Assembly: GCA_002368805.1 (NCBI GenBank) | Contig: DFFH01000110.1 | Location: 19,881 to 26,279, forward strand | Direction: 5' to 3' | Length of the DNA: 6,399 bases | DNA from: Mageeibacillus sp. UBA3781 | GTDB taxonomy: Bacteria > Bacillota > Clostridia > Saccharofermentanales > Saccharofermentanaceae | In this document: piece after piece, positions 1 through 4,088 of the stretch | Layout of the letters: each line of letters opens with the position of its first letter | Position numbering within the stretch: the first letter of the stretch is position 1 | The notes under the pieces: model-generated | Seen by the model: the letters and a program-made list of their open reading frames with translations, nothing else | The model's database searches: none | Told to the model about the DNA's origin: nothing | Position numbers and translations under genes: made by a program

Positions 1-12
1 CCGAAGGGCGGC

Positions 13-672
13 TCACTTCCCGTACGGGCGGTCGGTCAGAGGCCTCGTGCAGCCCCACTTTTTCGCCGTATCCTTAAACGACTTTTTTGCCAGGGTCTTA
101 AACATCAGACCCACCAGGAGACGGATCGGCAGCGGGAAGACCTCGGGCCCGGTAAACGCTTTGCACGCTTCATCGGTAAAAGCACCGTCACGGCCGTAGA
201 TCCTGCCCATTTCCTCATATCTGGACACGATCTTCTCGCGCTGCTGCCCTTCAAACAATCTTATACTAAAATTATCCCCTTTTACAAGAGTTCCGCCATA
301 CTCGCAGCCGAGCCTTCCGGCCAGCATCGTGAGATATTCTTCACCGCACCGAAGCTGGCATCCCTCGGCAAATCCACTCTGCAGGAGGAACGACAGAATC
401 GGCCGGGACGAGTGCTTTTCGAGCGGAAGGGTCTCGAGAAATTCGAGGAGGAGCCCGGGGATGTTCTCGACAAAGAGCGGGAGCGCGATGAGGATGTGCT
501 CCGAGGCATAGAAACGCTCGCGGATCGTATCCCACTGCTTGCGGTCGGAGATCTCGAACTGCTCAAATGTAGCGCCACTTGCCTTCATGCCGGAAGTTAT
601 CTTCTCGAGGATCTTGTCGGTGTTGCTGTATTTCTTGACACGCGGGCTGCCGTTGATGATCAGTGCATGCAT
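13..672 (-). CDS. NAD(P)H-dependent FMN reductase-like flavodoxin-fold protein
   Basis: This 219-residue protein begins MHALIINGSPR. A hydrophobic strand followed by NGSPR is the phosphate-binding loop of the NADPH-dependent FMN reductase/flavodoxin-like superfamily. A second hydrophobic strand followed by a proline turn (ILIALPLFVENIPG, about residues 60-73) sits where this fold contacts the flavin. The family uses FMN to pass electrons from NAD(P)H to quinones, nitro compounds or partner proteins in the cytoplasm; the actual substrate here is unknown. The C-terminal tail (about residues 180-219) is basic and ends at TGA. The start at 672 is supported by AAAGGAGG at 680-687, 7 nt upstream. 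A second in-frame ATG two codons later is less well spaced. The gene overlaps the end of the upstream flavoprotein gene by 13 bp, so translation is probably coupled and the two products may act together. The fold is fairly certain, the function is not. Confidence 0.85.
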   Translation of the reverse strand: MHALIINGSPRVKKYSNTDKILEKITSGMKASGATFEQFEISDRKQWDTIRERFYASEHILIALPLFVENIPGLLLEFLETLPLEKHSSRPILSFLLQSGFAEGCQLRCGEEYLTMLAGRLGCEYGGTLVKGDNFSIRLFEGQQREKIVSRYEEMGRIYGRDGAFTDEACKAFTGPEVFPLPIRLLVGLMFKTLAKKSFKDTAKKWGCTRPLTDRPYGK

Positions 673-1166
673 GTTACCGCCTCCTTTAATTCCGAGTCCG
701 GGAACGCGCCCAGAGACTTGCTTCCGAAGTTCAATGTCGCGCGGGAATTCCAGCGTTCCAGGTATTCTCGGTCCGCCTCTCCTCTGTAGATCAGGCCGAT
801 GTCCGTTCTTCCTTTGTAGCGGAGAACATGGCGCATCTGATTCCCCTTGAACTTCAGGTACATCGTCGCCAGCGGGAGGATGCGGTCGAAAATGTTCTTC
901 CCCTTGTGATCGAGGAATCCGAGCGCTGTGTCCGAGACGACCCAGAGCTGCTCCGCGTGGACCAGTTTCCTAAGGATCTCCTCGTAGTCGTCTTTGATCG
1001 AGCAGATGCCCGGGGTCTTCAGCCAGCAGTAATTGCAGCCGATGCAGTGCGAGATTCTCTTGTCCGATGTCTCCATCACCTCAAACTCCGCGCCCTTTTT
1101 CGCCAGCGCAGATGTGAGTTCGGAAGTGATCGTCCGGTCGGATGTCGTATTTACGATAAGGATCAT
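660..1166 (-). CDS. Flavodoxin-family protein with a four-cysteine iron-sulfur flavoprotein-like motif
   Basis: This 168-residue protein has a flavodoxin-like opening (MILIVNTTSD) but lacks the usual GSPR loop. At residues 41-55 it carries C41-x2-C44-x2-C47-x7-C55 followed by an acidic DDY segment. A compact CX2CX2CX4-7C motif binds a 4Fe-4S cluster in archaeal and clostridial iron-sulfur flavoproteins (Isf family), so a cluster is possible. Many flavodoxin-family reductases keep similar cysteines without a proven cluster, and this protein is shorter than Isf. The segment GKNIFDRILPL (about residues 88-98) matches the position of the family's K-x-F-x-DR helix. The start at 1166 is preceded by AAAGGGA with about 6 nt spacing. 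It is the first gene of a two-gene operon with the reductase-like gene at 13-672, expressed from the promoter near 1316-1344. Electron transfer between the two products is an inference from the gene pairing. Confidence 0.82.
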   Translation of the reverse strand: MILIVNTTSDRTITSELTSALAKKGAEFEVMETSDKRISHCIGCNYCWLKTPGICSIKDDYEEILRKLVHAEQLWVVSDTALGFLDHKGKNIFDRILPLATMYLKFKGNQMRHVLRYKGRTDIGLIYRGEADREYLERWNSRATLNFGSKSLGAFPDSELKEAVTCMH

Positions 1167-1181
1167 AGTTTTTCCCTTTCT

Positions 1182-1239
1182 TTTCTAGAAGCACTTTTTC
1201 TTTTTCAAAAGCACTTGGCTCTTTCAAAAGCACTTGGCT
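1182..1239 (-). repeat. Three tandem ~19-20-bp repeats in the flavoprotein operon leader
   Basis: Two identical 18-bp copies (TTTCAAAAGCACTTGGCT on the plus strand) lie at 1203-1220 and 1222-1239. A more diverged copy at about 1182-1199 keeps only the AGAAGCACTT core. The period is 19-20 bp. The block lies between the promoter and the ribosome site of the gene starting at 1166, so it would be transcribed as part of the leader. The core 11-mer recurs once more at 3764-3774, upstream of the tRNA promoter. No function can be assigned. Confidence 0.85.
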
Positions 1240-1290
1240 TCGTTCTTTTCGGGATCGTTGATCAGGCGGTTCCGAAATGGCATTTTTGTG

Positions 1291-1319
1291 TAAATGCGTT
1301 TATATAAACACGTTTATAT
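1291..1319. promoter_or_regulatory. Tandem palindromic operators at the flavoprotein operon promoter
   Basis: On the plus strand, ATATAAAC-AC-GTTTATAT at 1302-1319 is an inverted repeat with perfect 8-bp arms. It contains TAAACACGTTTA at 1305-1316. A related, less perfect site, TAAATGCGTTTA, lies at 1291-1302. The two centres are 14 bp apart. The block overlaps the -10 box and runs over the expected transcription start of the minus-strand operon. That placement is typical of a repressor site, and TetR- and MarR-family regulators bind sites of this size. The regulator is not in the window, so its identity is unknown. Confidence 0.6.
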
Positions 1320-1344
1320 TATACCTGCAATTAGGTTCTGTCAA
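1316..1344 (-). promoter_or_regulatory. Sigma-70/sigma-A promoter of the flavoprotein operon
   Basis: On the minus strand a perfect -35 box TTGACA occupies 1339-1344. A perfect TATAAT lies at 1318-1323 with a short 15-bp spacer. Alternatively TAATAT at 1316-1321 gives the ideal 17-bp spacer with a weaker hexamer. Transcription would start near 1310, leaving a leader of about 145 nt before the start codon at 1166. Within 1167-1509, where no long gene is seen, the rest consists of the operator block, two repeat blocks and a terminator. Confidence 0.65.
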
Positions 1345-1347
1345 TAG

Positions 1348-1412
1348 AATGCGAAACGGGCATATGAAACGAACATATGAAATGGACATGTGAAACGAGC
1401 ATACCAAAGAGC
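1348..1412. repeat. Degenerate 13-bp tandem repeat array, about five units
   Basis: Five consecutive 13-bp units can be laid out at 1348-1360, 1361-1373, 1374-1386, 1387-1399 and 1400-1412. The consensus on the plus strand is CATATGAAACGAA. The middle three units agree best and the outer two are clearly decayed. The array fills the gap between the terminator of the upstream lipoprotein unit and the -35 box of the flavoprotein promoter. It could be a set of upstream regulator-binding sites or simply a slippage product. Confidence 0.75.
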
Positions 1413-1418
1413 GGCCAC

Positions 1419-1453
1419 AAAAAAGACGTCTCAGATCTTCATGCTGAGACGCC
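1419..1453 (-). terminator. Intrinsic terminator of the lipoprotein/membrane-protein unit
   Basis: Read on the minus strand, CGTCTCAG (1444-1451) pairs perfectly with CTGAGACG (1427-1434) across a 9-nt loop. The hairpin is followed by TCTTTTTT (down to 1419). It lies about 55 bp after the stop codon of the gene at 1510-2142, which fits a rho-independent terminator ending that operon. Confidence 0.85.
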
Positions 1454-1509
1454 CATTATTCTCTTATGTAGATGAGCCAGCCGCTTCACCGGCTTATAAA
1501 GCCAGATGT

Positions 1510-2142
1510 TTATGTCCAGTATATATCATGTGTCGAAAGCTCCATGATCATGGTGTAGCCGAGGAGCTGCTCGTCCTTATTGGTGAGATCCTGCTCGACG
1601 TAAAACGGGACCAGTTCCGGATTGTCGGCAAATCCCGGCGCACTGCTCTTACCTTTATTCCAGATGATAGTGCTTCTCGTACCTGCCTTCGGAAGAGTAT
1701 CAATCAAGCCAACGGCAGACATGATCCCGAATTTGTCGCCGAGCACGACCAGATAGAAATCACCCTGATCGACCAGAGCCTTGATCTGCATCCACTGATC
1801 CTCCGTGATGAAAAGTTCATTGTTCGGATCATTGATTATGAGCATGTGCGCGGAACAATTGTTATGTCCATCCTTATTGAGTGCCAGTGAATAATCGTCA
1901 AAGCCGGTCACCCCACGGTACTTAAAGCTCGCCGGCGGTGCAAAATCTTTTCCATAAACCATGATATCGAGATTTCTGCTGTTTACATTGGCACAGGCCT
2001 CATCCATGCGCTTATAGTGGTTGTCCTTCGTACCGTTCTTATCTTTTCCGCCGCCGAAAACAACGGTGAACAGGATCAGGATACCGCCCATGACGATCAG
2101 GGCTGCAAGTGCTACAAAACCATATCTTCTAAAATACTTCAT
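1510..2142 (-). CDS. Hypothetical membrane-anchored protein
   Basis: I do not recognise this 210-residue protein. Residues 1-7 are basic (MKYFRRY), and residues 8-29 form one hydrophobic helix followed by a Gly/Lys/Asn-rich linker. It therefore looks like a signal-anchor protein with most of its chain outside the membrane. The soluble part has an alternating pattern: a strand at about residues 100-105 (HMLIIND), a helix at about 113-125, and a strand at about 129-134 (FYLVVLGD). This suggests an alpha/beta domain, but I see no catalytic motif. The start at 2142 is three bases after the stop of the lipoprotein gene. Its ribosome site, AAGGTGAT, lies within the end of that gene, so the two are probably translationally coupled and may form an envelope complex. 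It is the last gene of the unit and is followed by the terminator at 1419-1453. Confidence 0.8.
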   Translation of the reverse strand: MKYFRRYGFVALAALIVMGGILILFTVVFGGGKDKNGTKDNHYKRMDEACANVNSRNLDIMVYGKDFAPPASFKYRGVTGFDDYSLALNKDGHNNCSAHMLIINDPNNELFITEDQWMQIKALVDQGDFYLVVLGDKFGIMSAVGLIDTLPKAGTRSTIIWNKGKSSAPGFADNPELVPFYVEQDLTNKDEQLLGYTMIMELSTHDIYWT

Positions 2143-2145
2143 AGA

Positions 2146-3231
2146 TCAATCACCTTCTACGAACACCTCCGGAGCATCGATATAATATTCGGAGTGATCA
2201 AAATTTGCGACAAATTTCAGCTGGGTATCAAGATCTTCCTCCAGCTTGATCTTCTTCGGATCCTTCACACTGTATTTTTTATAGAGTTCATTTAACACTT
2301 CATCTTCTTCGAACGTCATCGAGGTCCAATCATTCGGGTACACATCTTCACTTCCGTTCTGCGCATAATAGTCGAGGTGATAGATTAGCAGGATACGGTC
2401 CTCTTTCAGAAGAAGTGTATAGTTCATCGAATCCTGCACGAGCGAGATCCACTCCGGCTCTCCCCTTGTTTTGTAGATATCTGCAACAGCCGGCCATTGC
2501 ATCTCGGAATGATACGAGAAATGGCCCTCGTTTTTCTTCTTATCAAATGAATACACGTCTTCTGGAAGATCCTTGAGACTAAAGACTTTCCGGTCGTTCA
2601 TCTCTGCATCTTTATCAATTAGATAATGGGGGTATCTAACCATGATCATTTTATTATCTTCATACTCATCCAGACGGTCCTCGTAAATCTCTGATCTCTT
2701 TTCAAAAGTGTTTTCGATAATAGCCTCGAAGCATTCTTTTGCGTAATCCTCATCTTCAAAAGTCAGAAGCGTTGCGCAAGTAAAGGATTGCGTTTCCTCC
2801 TGAAACCGTGACGGGCTGTTCCTGGATCTTACAGGCGTAGTCATATCATCTGATGCTTTCAGATAATTTGTAATGCTTTCCGCGCCATACGCCTCCAACC
2901 CGCCATTGGTATTGCTTAATAGAGCGAGCGAGTCCATAAGAGTAAATGGCCGATAGACCTGTGCCGCAGGAAATGTGGCACCGGAAGTAAAGCGGACTTT
3001 TACAGATAACGGAGATAAATAACTGTCAGATTGAAAATAGACACCGTTTTCTAAGTCATCCGGATCTAATACTTCTTCATATTCACTTGCTCCGAGTTTA
3101 TCCTCAAGGTAACTTATGAATTCGTCTTCCGTCGGAACTTCTGCCGGGCCGTCCTTTTTCTTACATCCCGCGAGCGGAAGCATCATCGACGCAGTAAGAC
3201 AGGCCGATAAAACACGCAACTTCTTTTTCAT
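2146..3231 (-). CDS. Hypothetical lipoprotein
   Basis: This 361-residue protein has a clear lipoprotein signal. MKKK is followed by a hydrophobic stretch and the lipobox L20-A21-G22-C23, so signal peptidase II would cut before Cys23 and the mature protein would be lipid-anchored outside the membrane. The mature part begins with a charged KKKDG linker and is strongly acidic, with many Glu, Asp and Tyr residues. I see no known catalytic motif and no recognisable family. The start at 3231 is favoured because it gives a complete signal peptide; the ribosome site upstream is a diffuse purine run (AGAGGAAGAGAGAAA) rather than a sharp AGGAGG. Codon use looks more AT-rich than in copA or the flavoprotein genes, which could mean a different origin. 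The next gene starts 3 bp after the stop, so the two likely share one mRNA and one role at the cell surface. Confidence 0.85.
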   Translation of the reverse strand: MKKKLRVLSACLTASMMLPLAGCKKKDGPAEVPTEDEFISYLEDKLGASEYEEVLDPDDLENGVYFQSDSYLSPLSVKVRFTSGATFPAAQVYRPFTLMDSLALLSNTNGGLEAYGAESITNYLKASDDMTTPVRSRNSPSRFQEETQSFTCATLLTFEDEDYAKECFEAIIENTFEKRSEIYEDRLDEYEDNKMIMVRYPHYLIDKDAEMNDRKVFSLKDLPEDVYSFDKKKNEGHFSYHSEMQWPAVADIYKTRGEPEWISLVQDSMNYTLLLKEDRILLIYHLDYYAQNGSEDVYPNDWTSMTFEEDEVLNELYKKYSVKDPKKIKLEEDLDTQLKFVANFDHSEYYIDAPEVFVEGD

Positions 3232-3244
3232 TTTCTCTCTTCCT

Positions 3245-3286
3245 CTACATCTGTTTCCTAATCGGAGCCCGAATCAGGCTTTTCAT
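3245..3286 (-). other. Possible 13-codon upstream ORF in the lipoprotein leader
   Basis: On the minus strand an ATG at 3286 is preceded by AGGAG with a short 4-nt gap. It opens a frame encoding MKSLIRAPIRKQM, ending at TAG 13 bp before the lipoprotein start codon. Translation of this peptide would place ribosomes next to the start site of the lipoprotein gene. The frame lies in a repeat block and may be chance, so this is a weak call. Confidence 0.25.
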
Positions 3287-3362
3287 CTGGCTCCTAATTG
3301 GGAGCCCGAATCAGGCTTTTAGATCCGATTTCTTAATTCGGAATCTCGAATCAGGGACCTTA
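3251..3362 (-). repeat. Three degenerate ~37-bp tandem repeats in the lipoprotein leader
   Basis: A 20-bp core (GGAGCCCGAATCAGGCTTTT, plus strand) occurs identically at 3264-3283 and 3301-3320. A decayed third copy of the core begins at about 3340; the spacing is 37 then 39 bp. At the junction of units 1 and 2, GGCTCC (3289-3294) and GGAGCC (3301-3306) form a perfect 6-bp hairpin with a 6-nt loop. At the next junction, TCCGA and TCGGA (about 3324-3342) can pair with a different sequence. The block fills most of the space between the lipoprotein start and its likely promoter. In 3232-3559 no long gene is present; outside this block I see a candidate promoter and AT-rich runs. Confidence 0.8.
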
Positions 3363-3434
3363 AATTCTTTTCGGTCTTCCTACAAAATGCGGTCATTAGG
3401 GACATCATCGCAAACATAAAAAAACCTTAACACC

Positions 3435-3463
3435 AGTATATAGCGACAAAAAAAATATTAAAA
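3435..3463 (-). promoter_or_regulatory. Candidate promoter of the lipoprotein unit
   Basis: On the minus strand a -10-like TATACT (3435-3440) follows a 17-bp spacer after a weak -35-like TTTTAA (3458-3463). It lies in an AT-rich stretch with a run of eight T. The upstream tRNA terminator ends at 3560, so the lipoprotein unit needs its own promoter somewhere in this interval. The implied leader is about 195 nt long. The -35 match is poor, so the exact position is uncertain. Confidence 0.35.
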
Positions 3464-3559
3464 GGGAAACTATGGAGAATTAAAGAATGGTTAAAAGTGC
3501 ATCATGGGAGAGCCAGGCGCGCGGCGGTGGATCTGGTGTGAGGCCGCGCAGCGCGTTTC

Positions 3560-3597
3560 AAAAAACAAGACCCCGGATCTTTCGGATCCGAGGTCTT
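3560..3597 (-). terminator. Intrinsic terminator after tRNA-Val
   Basis: On the minus strand a 13-bp stem (3585-3597 pairing with 3567-3579, with one G-U pair) closes a 5-nt loop, CGAAA. It is followed by G and six T (3560-3565). It starts 29 bp after the tRNA 3' end. This is a textbook rho-independent terminator and marks the end of the tRNA transcript. Confidence 0.93.
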
Positions 3598-3626
3598 ATG
3601 TCCGGCGGGTGACAGGTCCGCCTCAA

Positions 3627-3703
3627 TGGTGGGTAGTAATGGACTCGAACCATCGACCCCTTGCATGTCAAGCAAGTACTCTAACCAGCTGAGCTAACCA
3701 CCC
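3627..3703 (-). tRNA. tRNA-Val (anticodon GAC)
   Basis: The minus-strand sequence folds into a full cloverleaf. The 7-bp acceptor stem is GGGTGGT/ACTACCC with one G-U pair. The D arm is GCTC/GAGT. The anticodon stem is CTTGC/GCAAG with loop TTGACAT, giving anticodon GAC, which reads GUC and GUU valine codons. The variable loop has five bases and the T arm has loop TTCGAGT. The discriminator is A and the CCA end is encoded (3627-3629). Total length is 77 nt including CCA. It has its own promoter upstream and a strong terminator downstream, so it appears to be transcribed alone. Confidence 0.96.
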
Positions 3704-3710
3704 ATCTATT

Positions 3711-3738
3711 GCGACTTTCAGATTTTACTAAAAGTCGC
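3711..3738. promoter_or_regulatory. Inverted repeat bracketing the tRNA promoter -10 box
   Basis: GCGACTTT at 3711-3718 and AAAGTCGC at 3731-3738 are perfect 8-bp inverted arms around a 12-bp centre that holds the -10 box of the tRNA-Val promoter. The arrangement could be a protein-binding site controlling the promoter or a hairpin at the end of the copA transcript. There is no U-tract after it, so it is not a standard terminator. Confidence 0.5.
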
Positions 3739-3750
3739 GGAATAAATCAA
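3722..3750 (-). promoter_or_regulatory. Sigma-70/sigma-A promoter of tRNA-Val
   Basis: On the minus strand -35 TTGATT (3745-3750) and -10 TAAAAT (3722-3727) are separated by exactly 17 bp. The -10 box ends 18 bp before the first base of the tRNA, leaving a short leader for RNase P to remove. Confidence 0.7.
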
Positions 3751-3793
3751 GAGGGTTCTTCAGCAAAAGCACTTATCCCCTTAAAAAGGCATC

Positions 3794-3872
3794 GCCGGCG
3801 GCCGCGCCGCAAGATAGGCAGCGTGTTTAAGATTGGCCTGGGGCACGTGCCGGCGGCCGCGCCGGGCCCGGC
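3794..3872. repeat. GC-rich direct repeat and palindromes downstream of copA
   Basis: The 16-mer GCCGGCGGCCGCGCCG occurs exactly at 3794-3809 and 3849-3864, a 55-bp offset. Each copy can fold (CGGCG/CGCCG around a 4-nt loop), and the second extends to 6 bp. Two perfect palindromes flank the second copy: GGCACGTGCC (3842-3851) and GCCGGGCCCGGC (3861-3872), the latter touching the copA stop codon. On the copA mRNA these give strong hairpins. The only U-run (3782-3786) sits 8 nt after the last hairpin, so an intrinsic terminator is possible but not clean. The block could instead be an intergenic REP-like element or a 3' mRNA stabiliser. Confidence 0.7.
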
Positions 3873-4088
3873 TTACTCTTCTCCTAAGTACTTGAAATCC
3901 TTATCTTCGATCGTTTCTTTAACCTTTGCTTCATCGTAGGCAGCTTCGTCAGATACCTCGATCACGCAGTTTTTCGCGTCGTGATCCGGTGCGGCATAGC
4001 TGATGAAAGGCAGCGCTTCCAGTGCTTTCTTTACGGTCGCTTCGCAATGGCCGCACATCATACCGTCGATCTTAAGTGTCTTTTTCAT
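3873..4088 (-). other. C-terminal HMA domain of CopA; possible free CopZ-like chaperone by internal start
   Basis: The last 71 residues of the copA frame begin MKKTLKIDGMMCGHCEATVKK and form one complete heavy-metal-associated domain. The Cu(+)-binding CxxC is C-G-H-C at 4044-4055. Length and composition match a free-standing CopZ copper chaperone, which hands Cu(+) to CopA in the cytoplasm. The ATG at 4088 is in frame with copA and preceded by a strong ribosome site, so this domain may be made both as the tail of the pump and as a separate protein. It could also be a relic of a copA-copZ gene fusion that kept the old ribosome site. Separate expression is an inference. Confidence 0.5.

Noticed and set aside
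828..1307. A 159-codon plus-strand ORF opposite the four-cysteine flavoprotein gene.
   Set aside because: It is antisense to a well-supported gene with a ribosome site and family motifs, and it runs through the promoter and repeats.
1167..1315. A riboswitch in the flavoprotein leader, for example an FMN riboswitch.
   Set aside because: The leader is mostly short repeats, and I do not see the conserved multi-helix core of an FMN aptamer or another class I know.
3251..3362. Tandem repeats considered as a small CRISPR array.
   Set aside because: The units are directly adjacent, differ from one another, and have no unique spacers of constant length; no cas genes are present.
3504..3692. A plus-strand ORF ending with the peptide MDSNHRPLACQASTLTS.
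   Set aside because: This is the antisense translation of the tRNA-Val gene. MDSNHRPL-type peptides are a well-known artefact of tRNA regions, and the frame also crosses a strong terminator hairpin.
3627..3703. tRNA-Val as an integration site of a mobile element.
   Set aside because: No second copy of the tRNA 3' end, no integrase and no phage-like genes are seen in the window.
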